From Vibrio quintilis (GTDB lineage: Bacteria; Pseudomonadota; Gammaproteobacteria; Enterobacterales; Vibrionaceae): DNA of 64,000 bases. Below the pieces are notes generated by a model. The model worked only from the letters and a program-made list of their open reading frames with translations, made no database searches and was not told where the DNA came from. Of the stretch, positions 55,971 to 63,916 are shown piece after piece (positions within the stretch are counted from its first letter, which is position 1; the number at the start of each line of letters is the position of its first letter). The stretch spans positions 62,001 to 126,000 of the forward strand of contig NZ_AP024898.1 in NCBI RefSeq assembly GCF_024529975.1. Direction: 5' to 3'. Position numbers and translations under genes: made by a program.

Positions 55971-56372
55971 TTGACAGAAAGTAAAAGTAAGGTAGCGGAC
56001 AGATTCTGGCAGATCCTGAATCCGGAAGTGGCTGCTGATCTGGATGAAGAACAACGTGCAGAGATTGAACGTACCGTTGATATTATGTGTTTATCAGGGC
56101 GCCATTCTGTTGATGTGCGTAAAACAGTTCCCTGGATAGGCAAGCGTTATTATTTAGTTTTTCTTGCAGGCAGAGATCGTCGGCAACATGTTCGGGGAGA
56201 TAAGCTGAAGCTGACTGATATTTTGCTGGCAGTTTTTATCGCTATGGTTATTTTGACAACAATCGGACTGGCGCTGCTAGCCTTATATTTAATCAAGTCG
56301 GCTTTGGGTATCGATGTGTTTAAGAATTTTTCTTTTGGTATTTGGGACTGGTTCCAGGGGCTGTACCACTAG
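55971..56372 (+). CDS. Small membrane protein at the end of the EPS operon
   Basis: A TTG start at 55971 is three bases after the GT4 stop. The 133-residue protein has a cytosolic helical N-half (AADLDEEQRAEIERTVDIM, then KTVPWIGKRYYLVFLAGRDRRQ) and one long membrane segment (ILLAVFIAMVILTTIGLALLALYLI). A short tail follows. Small proteins of this kind are found at the end of Vibrio EPS clusters and are often misnamed 3-phosphoshikimate carboxyvinyltransferase; I see no such enzyme domain. Its function is unknown. Confidence 0.8.
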   Translation: MTESKSKVADRFWQILNPEVAADLDEEQRAEIERTVDIMCLSGRHSVDVRKTVPWIGKRYYLVFLAGRDRRQHVRGDKLKLTDILLAVFIAMVILTTIGLALLALYLIKSALGIDVFKNFSFGIWDWFQGLYH

Positions 56373-56404
56373 TTGCAAAATGATATTTTATTTGCGTTTT
56401 GCAA
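56373..56404 (+). promoter_or_regulatory. Two LuxO-type boxes upstream of qrr
   Basis: TTGCGTTTTGCAA (56392-56404) fits the LuxO-P box TTGCATTTTGCAA with one mismatch. TTGCAAAATGATA (56373-56385) is a second, weaker box in which one half is changed. They lie about 110-140 bases upstream of the qrr start, the usual distance for an activator of sigma-54 promoters. Confidence 0.75.
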
Positions 56405-56488
56405 TTCTATTATGAACAACTACGCAATGAGATAATTAGAATTTAAAATAAATCCATTTATATCAATGATTTATTTTTTATTTAAAAG

Positions 56489-56506
56489 TTGGCACACTAA
56501 ATGCTT
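56489..56506 (+). promoter_or_regulatory. Sigma-54 promoter of qrr
   Basis: TTGGCACACTAAATGCTT has the invariant GG and GC pairs at the required spacing (GG at 56491-56492, GC at 56503-56504). This puts transcription start near 56516, exactly where the Qrr sequence begins. Confidence 0.88.
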
Positions 56507-56515
56507 CATATAAAC

Positions 56516-56621
56516 TGACCCTTTTAAGCCGAGGGTCACCTAGCCAACTGACGTTGTTAGTGAATTTATTTATTCACACTTATTTCAGCCAGTCACAATT
56601 TTGTGTCTGGCTTTTTTTTTT
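56516..56621 (+). ncRNA. qrr: Qrr quorum-regulatory small RNA
   Basis: About 106 bases. The 5' hairpin is TGACCC...GGGTCA, followed by the highly conserved Qrr core CACCTAGCCAACTGACGTTG and TTAGTGAA, a middle stem (GTGAATTTATTTATTCAC), and a terminator AGCCAG...CTGGCT followed by nine or ten T. Order, size and core match Vibrio Qrr1-5. Qrr RNAs bind Hfq, are activated by LuxO-P with sigma-54 at low cell density, and control luxR-type and other mRNAs by base pairing. luxO is not adjacent, so this is not the luxO-linked copy (qrr1). It starts 144 bases after the last EPS gene. Confidence 0.95.
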
Positions 56622-56690
56622 GCCTGACATCCGACCTTTAATTAACAGATAAAAGCAGGACAAAATATCTCTCAGTCCTGGTTGCTGCCT

Positions 56691-57380
56691 TTACCGGTAT
56701 GTTTTTTTTGTCATCGCGATTACATACCCCAGAATTTTTGTTGTTCCGGCAGCACTGTCATTCAGTGCCTGCTTTTCGTGGTTCAGGAGAGAATGGCCGG
56801 ATACTTTGCGGAGATATTGAATATAAATTTTTCCGTTGATATCAATCAGAAAACGTCCTGAGCCGATATTGAGCATTTCACGATTGATCAGGTAAACGTA
56901 ATCTTGTGTTTCGATTTCGACCGCATCAATCATCCGGGAAGTGTTATATTTTGTCTGTGATTTCTGCTGTGGCTGTTCAGAACCGGCATTGCTGACCGGG
57001 CAGGCACGGGGAAAGCTGTGGAGCACTGCTGCCCATTGTGTATGTTGTGCTTCTGAAAGTAAAATTTCGTAGTTATTTTCTGTATCCCGCACAATCGGCA
57101 TTGCAGGTCGTTTACACTGTAGGGAAGGATGTATTTCTGTTGCAGGTATATGCTGAGGCAGCGCGAGCTCTTTGACCGGAATATGCATTGCCAGATGAAC
57201 TCTTGCAATGACTTCATAAGGTGTTCTTTGGTTCCGGTTCCAGGTGCTGAAGGTTGATTTCGGGATATCAAGCAGCCGGGAAAGCTCCTGATAGTTTTTA
57301 CGCCGGGTTAATTTTTTCAGGTTTTTTGTAAAATCAGTGCCTTTAAGATAATCGTATGTTTTAACCTTTTCATATGACAT
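56691..57380 (-). CDS. Phage CI-like HTH regulator 1
   Basis: The N-terminal 75 residues are a CI-repressor-type HTH (YQELSRLLDIPKSTFSTWNRNQRTPYEVIARVHL). A variable linker follows. The C-terminal part (DAVEIETQDYVYLINREMLNIGSGRFLIDINGKIYIQYLRKVSGH) has an S24-like beta arrangement with no visible Ala-Gly cleavage site or Ser/Lys pair. The gene at 58948-59577 has the same organisation. It lies beside qrr, convergent with it, and upstream of galE on the opposite strand. It is not surrounded by phage genes, so it is probably a chromosomal regulator of the polysaccharide locus (inference). Confidence 0.75.
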   Translation of the reverse strand: MSYEKVKTYDYLKGTDFTKNLKKLTRRKNYQELSRLLDIPKSTFSTWNRNQRTPYEVIARVHLAMHIPVKELALPQHIPATEIHPSLQCKRPAMPIVRDTENNYEILLSEAQHTQWAAVLHSFPRACPVSNAGSEQPQQKSQTKYNTSRMIDAVEIETQDYVYLINREMLNIGSGRFLIDINGKIYIQYLRKVSGHSLLNHEKQALNDSAAGTTKILGYVIAMTKKTYR

Positions 57381-57819
57381 ACAAAATAGTCCTTACCGGG
57401 AAATGCGTTCAGTTCAGGACAACATATCATTTTGCTGGTATGGGAATAGTGGGATTTTATGTTAGCCCGGTCGCAAGATAAACCGGATATCCTCAATACT
57501 GGCTTTTCAGGCTGTTTGGATATTGATATGGGATTGTGCGTGAATCCGGGTATCGGGAAAATGGTCTTGTATTGTTGTATGACAATAGGTTGTCCAAGCG
57601 ATGATTCTTTCTTAACAGTACCTGTGGTTTTAAATATAATATCCTGTTTTATAAACAGACTCAGACAACCGGCATCTTTAGGTTGTTTGGATATAACAAT
57701 TTATTCAGATTACGGTGAATTTTGCTGGTGCTGCATCCATTCTGATTCTGAAGCCGGATGTGAGTCACCGTGATACAGGCAGGCTTTCATGAGAGCCGCT
57801 ACGTGAGGTGATAATCTAG
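57381..57819. other. Divergent region between the regulator and galE
   Basis: This 440-bp space holds half copies of the repeat family: GGCATCTTTAGGTTGTTTGG (57671-57690, continuing ATATA) and a weaker one near 57501-57520. A 104-codon frame here is produced by these repeats and is not accepted as a gene. Confidence 0.5.
57671..57695. repeat. Half copy of the TATACCC repeat
   Basis: GGCATCTTTAGGTTGTTTGG followed by ATATA resembles the right end of the family, with three changes. Confidence 0.45.
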
Positions 57820-58836
57820 ATGGAAATACTTGTTACGGGTGGATTAGGGTATATCGGCAGTCATACGTGTGTTCAGTTAATTGAGGCCGGGATAACGCCG
57901 GTGATTGTCGATAATTTGTGCAATTCAAGTCTTGAAGTATTAAAGCGGATTGAACAGTTAACCGGGGTTCAGGTTCGGTTCTGTCAGGGTGATATTCGCG
58001 ATGAAACTTTTCTTGATTCTGTTTTCAGCGACCACAACATTAAGTCAGTGATTCATTTTGCCGGTTTAAAAGCTGTCGGAGAGTCTGTTGAGCAACCGCT
58101 GGCGTATTATGATAACAATGTGAACGGTTCTCTGGTTTTAGCCCGCTGTATGCATAAAGCGAAGGTTAAAAGTTTAATTTTCAGTTCATCTGCGACCGTT
58201 TATGGTGATCCGGCAAGTGTTCCGTTAACAGAAGATGCGCCAGCCGGAGCCACAACCAATCCTTATGGCCGGAGTAAGTATATGGTTGAACAATGCCTGT
58301 CTGATTTATTGATTGCAGATCCGGCATGGAGTATTACTTTACTGCGTTATTTTAATCCTGTCGGTGCGCATCCGTCTGGCACAATGGGGGAAGATCCGCA
58401 GGGCATTCCGAATAATCTGATGCCTTTTATTGCTCAGGTTGCGGTTGGTCGTCGTGATAAATTATCTGTATTTGGTGGTGATTATCCAACTCCGGATGGC
58501 ACCGGAGTTCGCGATTATATTCATGTGATGGATTTAGCTGACGGTCATATTGCGGCTCTGAAAGCGGTTGGTGAGCAGTCCGGATTGCATATTTACAATC
58601 TGGGAACCGGGCAGGGGTCGAGTGTTTTGGATATGGTCGCAGCGTTCAGCAAAGCATGTGGTCATTCTATTGCTTATGAGATCTGCCCGCGCCGGTCAGG
58701 AGATGTTGCTGAATGTTGGGCAGGCACAGATAAAGCTGAGAAAGAGTTAGGCTGGAAGGCCAGCCGGACGATTGAAGATATGACATCAGATACGTGGCGC
58801 TGGCAATCACAGAATCCGGATGGCTACCAGTCCTAG
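57820..58836 (+). CDS. galE: UDP-glucose 4-epimerase
   Basis: The 338-residue protein has the NAD-binding GGLGYIGSH near the N-terminus, SSSATVYG with the catalytic Ser/Thr, and the active-site YGRSKYMVEQ (Y-x3-K). Its length and the GVRDYIHVMDLADGH segment match GalE. It interconverts UDP-glucose and UDP-galactose, supplying a precursor for the EPS operon upstream. The ATG follows GAGGTG, and a terminator follows the stop. Confidence 0.95.
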   Translation: MEILVTGGLGYIGSHTCVQLIEAGITPVIVDNLCNSSLEVLKRIEQLTGVQVRFCQGDIRDETFLDSVFSDHNIKSVIHFAGLKAVGESVEQPLAYYDNNVNGSLVLARCMHKAKVKSLIFSSSATVYGDPASVPLTEDAPAGATTNPYGRSKYMVEQCLSDLLIADPAWSITLLRYFNPVGAHPSGTMGEDPQGIPNNLMPFIAQVAVGRRDKLSVFGGDYPTPDGTGVRDYIHVMDLADGHIAALKAVGEQSGLHIYNLGTGQGSSVLDMVAAFSKACGHSIAYEICPRRSGDVAECWAGTDKAEKELGWKASRTIEDMTSDTWRWQSQNPDGYQS

Positions 58837-58859
58837 CCTGCTCCAGATATTATTAAAAC

Positions 58860-58895
58860 AAAAGACAAACCTGTTATCTGGCGGGTTTGTCTTTT
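58860..58895 (+). terminator. Rho-independent terminator after galE
   Basis: AAAAGACAAACC and GGTTTGTCTTTT form a perfect 12-bp stem around a 12-base loop. It can act on both strands and lies between galE and the convergent regulator. Confidence 0.88.
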
Positions 58896-58947
58896 GTGAC
58901 TTCTGCTTAGATATAAATCCCGGGCTGGTTGCAGCAGTCTTCTGGCT

Positions 58948-59577
58948 TTAATCACCTTTTGCGATTGTCAGCATTACTTTTCCGTTAACTTGAACATCGT
59001 CTTCGTTGACTGTCAGCATCGTTTCATTAAATGCAATGGCAAGCTGTTTTCCCGGTAATCGTTGCATCTGACAAAATGATTGCAGGCCATCTAATTCAAT
59101 CAGATAGGTTCCATTGGTCGCGTTGGTTGCTTCCTGATCGATAATATATGTTTTGTCACCTTCCCGTACAGCAATGACGTTGGATATATTGAGTTCATCC
59201 AAAAACAACTGATCAAGAGTCAGTGTGTTGTAAGGGTGTACTTTGCCATTTTTTAGCAGGAATAAATCGATGTTTGCCAGTGGTCTGGTTTTGGGTTGCT
59301 GAGACTCATGCTGATATGGCGTCATATTCGGATAAGGGTCACCTTCATCAAGCAACAGCCACTTAATAGACACACCTTTACTCAAATGCGTCCGGATAAC
59401 AACCTCGTAGGGGCAAACTTTTCTTTGATGCCAGGTGGCGATTGTTGATGCTGGTACATTGAGCAGTTCGGCCAGTGCCTTAGTATTTTTCAGATTAAAC
59501 AGAGTTCGAAGTTTTTCTGTGACTTGCTTACCAGCCAGATACTCAAAATTTGGTAATGAAACTTGTTTTTTATTCAT
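58948..59577 (-). CDS. Phage CI-like HTH regulator 2
   Basis: The N-terminal HTH (KALAELLNVPASTIATWHQRKVCPYEVVIRTHLS) is like that of the gene at 56691. The C-terminal domain (YIIDQEATNATNGTYLIELDGL, then QVNGKVMLTIAKGD) is again an S24-like beta fold without a visible catalytic pair. The shared words in the HTH (TIATW/TFSTW, PYEVV/PYEVI) show that the two proteins are paralogues. galE lies between them. Its target is unknown. Confidence 0.75.
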   Translation of the reverse strand: MNKKQVSLPNFEYLAGKQVTEKLRTLFNLKNTKALAELLNVPASTIATWHQRKVCPYEVVIRTHLSKGVSIKWLLLDEGDPYPNMTPYQHESQQPKTRPLANIDLFLLKNGKVHPYNTLTLDQLFLDELNISNVIAVREGDKTYIIDQEATNATNGTYLIELDGLQSFCQMQRLPGKQLAIAFNETMLTVNEDDVQVNGKVMLTIAKGD

Positions 59578-59721
59578 ATGCGATCAATAATATTCGTGAT
59601 TGGGATGTAATCAGGGGCGGCAACTCATCATTACATCTAAATAAACAATAACTTAGTAGAATACCATTATGCGCATAATTTAAGTAGGGCTAAATCATAA
59701 TTTTACCTGGGGCTGATTCTA

Positions 59722-59986
59722 TATACCCAGGCAACCTGAAGATGCAGGTTTCAGCGTGCAGCCGAAAAGTAAAGTTCAAGGAAAGGGAATGCAGGAATGT
59801 ACCCACCTTTCAAATTCTCTTGACGCAGAAATGTGTCTTTCAGCTCACGCCTGCGGGTGAGTTTGTCTGGCTCTGATACGACGTGACTGATTTTCAACGT
59901 AGAATGACTCTATTTTCAAATCAGTGTCTTGTCTCAGAGCCGGACAAATCTCACTGAAACCTGCATCTTCAGGTTGTTTGGGTATA
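59722..59986. repeat. 265-bp long copy of the TATACCC inverted-end repeat
   Basis: The ends TATACCCAGGCAACCTGAAG and CTTCAGGTTGTTTGGGTATA match the 177-bp copies. An extra 88 bases near the left end hold a block (AAGGAAAGGGAATGCAGGAA) that appears in reverse at 39481-39490 and partly at 41931. Confidence 0.88.
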
Positions 59987-60143
59987 AGTGATTTATGAGG
60001 CAGTTTTGGAGGTGAATTTTTATAAGACAGAGTCAATAATCTCTTCCGGGGTGGAATCTATACCATATCAATGATGGTAATGAGAGAGCTTATTTGTTGG
60101 CGGATTTTGGATATGTCGGTTATACGGATGTGAGACAAAAAAT

Positions 60144-60165
60144 AAAGGAGTCATATGACTCCTTT
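60144..60165. terminator. 22-bp perfect palindrome before the IS200-like element
   Basis: AAAGGAGTCAT and ATGACTCCTTT are perfectly complementary. It may be a host terminator or a preferred landing site for the element. Confidence 0.45.
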
Positions 60166-60181
60166 CGTTGTCATCCCTAAA

Positions 60182-60785
60182 CCACCGCCTTGGGCGGTGG
60201 TGATTGAACCTTGGGGCTATTGCCCGAAGAAATGCCCATGTTAGAAGTAAACCTCTTATTCACCACAAGTAAGAGGAAACAAAAAACATGGGCGACTATA
60301 GAAGTTCATCACATGTCTATTGGCGTTGTAAATACCATATAGTTTGGACGCCGAAATACAGATTCAAGATCCTGAAAGGTAACGTAGGTAAGGAGCTTTA
60401 TCGCTCAATCTATATTTTATGCAATATGAAAGATTGCGAGGTCTTGGAACTAAATGTTCAGCAAGATCATGTTCATCTGGTTGTGATAGTTCCACCAAAA
60501 GTGTCTATCTCAACGTTGATGGGGATGTTGAAAGGACGTTCGGCAATCCGGTTGTTTAACAAATTCCCGCATATAAGAAAGAAGCTCTGGGGAAATCATT
60601 TTTGGGCAAGAGGTTACTTTGTCGATACGGTTGGCGTAAATGAAGAAATCATCAGACGTTACGTCAGACACCAAGATAAGAAAGATCAAGAATACGAGGC
60701 GCAGTTAGAGTTGAAGATGAACTAACAGCGCGAGAATGCTCCCTTTCAGGGGGCTGTAAACCAAAGCCGCCTTCTAAGAAGGCGG
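60182..60785 (+). mobile_element. IS200-type element (IS200/IS605 family)
   Basis: The transposase gene is flanked by subterminal hairpins: CCACCGCC/GGCGGTGG at 60182-60200 and CCGCCTT/AAGGCGG at 60767-60785. There are no inverted terminal repeats, as expected for this family, and no tnpB. A further hairpin (CCTCTTA...TAAGAGG, 60252-60276) precedes the start codon and may limit translation, as in IS200. The exact cleavage sites outside the hairpins are not fixed. Confidence 0.85.
60288..60725 (+). CDS. tnpA: IS200-type Y1 HUH transposase TnpA
   Basis: The 145-residue protein has the HUH metal-binding pair in QDHVHLVV and the single catalytic tyrosine in EEIIRRYVRHQ. The WTPKYR and GNHFWARGYFVDTVG segments are typical. 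All key residues are present, so it should be able to cut and join single-stranded DNA at the element ends. The ATG follows AGAGGAAAC. Confidence 0.95.
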   Translation: MGDYRSSSHVYWRCKYHIVWTPKYRFKILKGNVGKELYRSIYILCNMKDCEVLELNVQQDHVHLVVIVPPKVSISTLMGMLKGRSAIRLFNKFPHIRKKLWGNHFWARGYFVDTVGVNEEIIRRYVRHQDKKDQEYEAQLELKMN

Positions 60786-60806
60786 ATTTTTACTATACCG
60801 GTGAAT

Positions 60807-61124
60807 TTAGGCTTCAGCCGGAAGACGCTTATAAACACTGATGAGTTCAGTAATAAGCTCTTTGGCTAAAATTGAAGTCATCAGGTGATCCTGAGCATGT
60901 ACCATGACCAGCGTCATTTGTGTCTTGCCTGTTCCTTCATCTTCTTCGATGAGTTTGGTTTGAACAAGATGAGCCTCTTTTGCGAATTCATTTGCTTGTT
61001 CAAGCAATGTTTCTGCCTGATCAAAGTTGCCCGCTTTCGCACAGCTCAAAGCTTCAAAACACAGGCTGCGGGATTGTCCGGCATTTACAATGATTCCCAT
61101 TACGGCTTCTTCTAGATCTAACAT
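60807..61124 (-). CDS. PTS lactose/cellobiose-family EIIA
   Basis: The 105-residue protein has the PTS_IIA lactose/cellobiose pattern: AVMGIIVNAGQSRSLCFEAL near the N-terminus and the phosphorylated histidine region LVMVHAQDHLMTS. It takes phosphate from HPr and gives it to EIIB. It is the last gene of the cellobiose operon and lies 17 bases after the glucosidase gene. Confidence 0.93.
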   Translation of the reverse strand: MLDLEEAVMGIIVNAGQSRSLCFEALSCAKAGNFDQAETLLEQANEFAKEAHLVQTKLIEEDEGTGKTQMTLVMVHAQDHLMTSILAKELITELISVYKRLPAEA

Positions 61125-61141
61125 ACTCTTCTTACCTCTGA

Positions 61142-62536
61142 TTAAAATCCGTTATTTTTTGAAACTTCTGCATACCATTCACCACTTTTCTTAATGGTTC
61201 TGGTTTGTGTCTCTAAATCAAGTTGCACAAAACCGTAACGGTTTTTGTATGCATTACTCCAGGACCAGTTATCAATGAATGTCCACATGTGATAACCAAG
61301 GCAATTTGCCCCTTCACTGATCCCTTTATGTAACCAGCGCAGATGTTCCCGAACGAATTCTATACGGTACTGATCATTAATTTGCCCATCTTCCAGGAAG
61401 CGGTTTTCACCTTCAACACCCATCCCATTTTCTGAAATATAACAAGGCAGGTTGCCGTAGTTATCTTTCAGGTTCGTCAGAATGTCATAGATACCTTTTT
61501 CATAAATCTCCCATCCCCGGTGAGGATTCATTTTACGGCCAGGCATTTCATATGGGTCAAAGAACCATTCAGGCATAAATGGTGAGTCGGGATTGACTGC
61601 ATTTTCCCGTGCTTTCACTCTGCGTGGCATGTAGTAGTTGACACCCAAAATATCGACTTTTCCACCTTGAAGCAGTACCGCATCCTCTGGCGTGCAGTCC
61701 GGTAATTGATCGTGTTGACGGAGCAGGTCAACTAAGGCTTGGGGGTATTCACCTTTGACTGCCGGATCAAGGAAACTACGGTTGAAAAGTAAGTCCGCAA
61801 TATTGGCTGCTTTTAAATCAGCCGGATTTTGTGAACGAGGATATGAGGGTGTCAGATTGAGTACGATACCAATCTGACCATCCAGATTCAGGTCACGATA
61901 GTGTTTGACTGCTTTCGCGTGTGCAAGCATTGTATGGTAAGCCACTGTTGCTGCACGGCGAAAATCCACAACATTAGGGTAATGGAAATCGTACAGATAT
62001 CCGCCTTCTACCGGGACAATTGGTTCGTTAAATGTAAACCAGTATTTAACTTTATGACCGAATAACTTAAAGCAGGTTTCAGCATATTGTGCAAATGCAT
62101 CGATGACTTCCCGGTTTTCCCATCCACCTTTTTCCTGCATGCTGAATGGCATATCGAAATGGAACAGGGTAATGAAAGGCTCAATACCGTTTTCAACGAG
62201 TTCATCAAAAAGCGCGTTATAAAAATCAACAGCAGTTTGATTGACTTCACCATTGCCATCAGGAATAAGACGAGCCCAGGAGATTGAAGTCCTGAAACTG
62301 TTATGTCCGATTTTCTTCATTAACTGAATGTCGTCACGAAAACGATCATAAAATGTCGATGTATCTTCAGGACCGACCTGATTAAAGAATCGGTTTGGCT
62401 GCGTTTTGAACCAGTGATCCCAGTTCGTTGGTGCTTTGCCATCCCGAAGGGCAGCGCCTTCGGTCTGGGCAGCTGATGAGGCACTGCCCCACCAGAAATT
62501 ATCAGGAAATCTGTACTGCATGATTTGATTACTCAT
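61142..62536 (-). CDS. bglA: 6-phospho-beta-glucosidase, GH1
   Basis: The GH1 barrel is clear: the start YRFPDNFWWGSASSAAQTEGA, the acid/base Glu in WFTFNEPIVP and the nucleophile Glu in YISENGMGV. The length of 464 residues is usual. Between EIIC and EIIA genes, the substrate should be phosphorylated cellobiose or another beta-glucoside made by the PTS, cleaved to glucose-6-phosphate and glucose. Confidence 0.95.
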   Translation of the reverse strand: MSNQIMQYRFPDNFWWGSASSAAQTEGAALRDGKAPTNWDHWFKTQPNRFFNQVGPEDTSTFYDRFRDDIQLMKKIGHNSFRTSISWARLIPDGNGEVNQTAVDFYNALFDELVENGIEPFITLFHFDMPFSMQEKGGWENREVIDAFAQYAETCFKLFGHKVKYWFTFNEPIVPVEGGYLYDFHYPNVVDFRRAATVAYHTMLAHAKAVKHYRDLNLDGQIGIVLNLTPSYPRSQNPADLKAANIADLLFNRSFLDPAVKGEYPQALVDLLRQHDQLPDCTPEDAVLLQGGKVDILGVNYYMPRRVKARENAVNPDSPFMPEWFFDPYEMPGRKMNPHRGWEIYEKGIYDILTNLKDNYGNLPCYISENGMGVEGENRFLEDGQINDQYRIEFVREHLRWLHKGISEGANCLGYHMWTFIDNWSWSNAYKNRYGFVQLDLETQTRTIKKSGEWYAEVSKNNGF

Positions 62537-62562
62537 TTTCAGTTCATATTAAGTCAGTTAGA

Positions 62563-63888
62563 TTATGCGGGAGTCGCTTCACTTGCTTTCGCGTCCTCTT
62601 CAGCTTGCTGTTCACTTTCCTGTTTCAATAACGTTTTTTCATAAGCTTTCAGGAATGGGAAGTACATCAGTCCGGCAACAACCATGCAAAGAATACACAT
62701 GAAGACTGGCGTTACAGCCCAGTTTGCAGCCCAGGAAGCTCCGACAGGTCCGGGTGTTGTCCATGGAGTGAGAGATACGACTCTTGGTAACAAGTCCATA
62801 CTCGTCGCCGCGTAAGCAAGCACTGCGTTAATCATTGGAACTAAAATGAATGGGAAGAAGAATACAGGGTTCATGACAATCGGTGCACCAAACAGAATTG
62901 GTTCGTTGATGTTGAATAAACCCGGAATAACGCCCATTTTACCGATAGTTCGCAAGTGAACAGCCCGGCTGCGAAGCAACAGAATGGCCAGTGGTAACGT
63001 TGAACCAACACCACCGATTAACAGATAGTGGTCCCAGAAGCCTTGAAGATAAATATGAGGAAGTGCTTCACCTGCAGCGAGTGCTGCCTGGTTTTCTGCA
63101 AGGTTAGTCATCCAGAATGGGTTCATGATACCAGTTACGATAAGAGAACCGTGAATACCAGCGAACCAAAGAAGCTGACAGATAAATACAGAAAGCAAAA
63201 CCGCAGGTAAAGAGTCTGAAGCTGATACTAAAGGTTGCAGTAAAGACATGATTGCTTTAGGAAGAATCATCCCGGTTTCTGCTTCAATAAACAGGTTCAG
63301 CGGATGTAGGGTCAGAATAATAGCCATTACCGGGATCAGGATTTCAAATGATCGGGCAACACCTGATGGCACTTGCTCCGGCAGACGAATGGTAATATTT
63401 TTCCGTTTCAGGAATGCATAAACTTCGGTGGAATAAATCGCGCAGATCAGTGCGGTGAAGATACCCTGACCCGAGAAGTATTGCATTGAAATATTGCCAT
63501 CTTTGACAGGTGCGGCAACCAGTAAGAATGACATCAGAGACAGTAAACCAGTAGTGATACGATCTAAGTCATAATGCTTACCCAGACTGGCAGCAACACC
63601 AACTGAAATAAACAATGTCATCACACCCATACTCAACTGAAATGGAAGTAACAGCTCGGTTTGATAAGTTTTAGAAAAATCGAGCCATGCTCTGGCAAAT
63701 CCCCAGGTTGTTTCCGGATCAAACGGAGGGAAAATGAAAACCAGCATGAAACTACCAACGATCATAAACGGTAAAGCTGCAATAAAACCGTCACGAATTG
63801 AGGTAATATATCTTTGTTGTCCAAGTTTCCCGGCTATTGGTGTGATGGTATCTTCGATCACAGATACCATCTTATTATAAAGACTCAT
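62563..63888 (-). CDS. celB: PTS cellobiose-family EIIC permease
   Basis: The 441-residue protein has about ten membrane helices and the EIIC signatures: SLYNKMVSVIEDTITPIAGK at the start and LFNINEPILFGAPIVMNPV in the later half. It translocates the sugar while EIIB phosphorylates it. A Glu/Ala-rich tail ends it. It precedes the glucosidase by 26 bases. The same LFNINE core occurs in the EIIC-EAL protein at 5247. Confidence 0.95.
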   Translation of the reverse strand: MSLYNKMVSVIEDTITPIAGKLGQQRYITSIRDGFIAALPFMIVGSFMLVFIFPPFDPETTWGFARAWLDFSKTYQTELLLPFQLSMGVMTLFISVGVAASLGKHYDLDRITTGLLSLMSFLLVAAPVKDGNISMQYFSGQGIFTALICAIYSTEVYAFLKRKNITIRLPEQVPSGVARSFEILIPVMAIILTLHPLNLFIEAETGMILPKAIMSLLQPLVSASDSLPAVLLSVFICQLLWFAGIHGSLIVTGIMNPFWMTNLAENQAALAAGEALPHIYLQGFWDHYLLIGGVGSTLPLAILLLRSRAVHLRTIGKMGVIPGLFNINEPILFGAPIVMNPVFFFPFILVPMINAVLAYAATSMDLLPRVVSLTPWTTPGPVGASWAANWAVTPVFMCILCMVVAGLMYFPFLKAYEKTLLKQESEQQAEEDAKASEATPA

Positions 63889-63916
63889 AATTCATCCTTT
63901 TTATTATTCTTTAACT

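Noticed and set aside
56640..57380. Possible prophage because of CI-like genes
   Set aside because: No integrase, structural or replication phage genes and no attachment repeats are present nearby.
57459..57773. 104-codon frame upstream of galE
   Set aside because: It runs through two degraded half repeats, has no ribosome site and no recognisable features.
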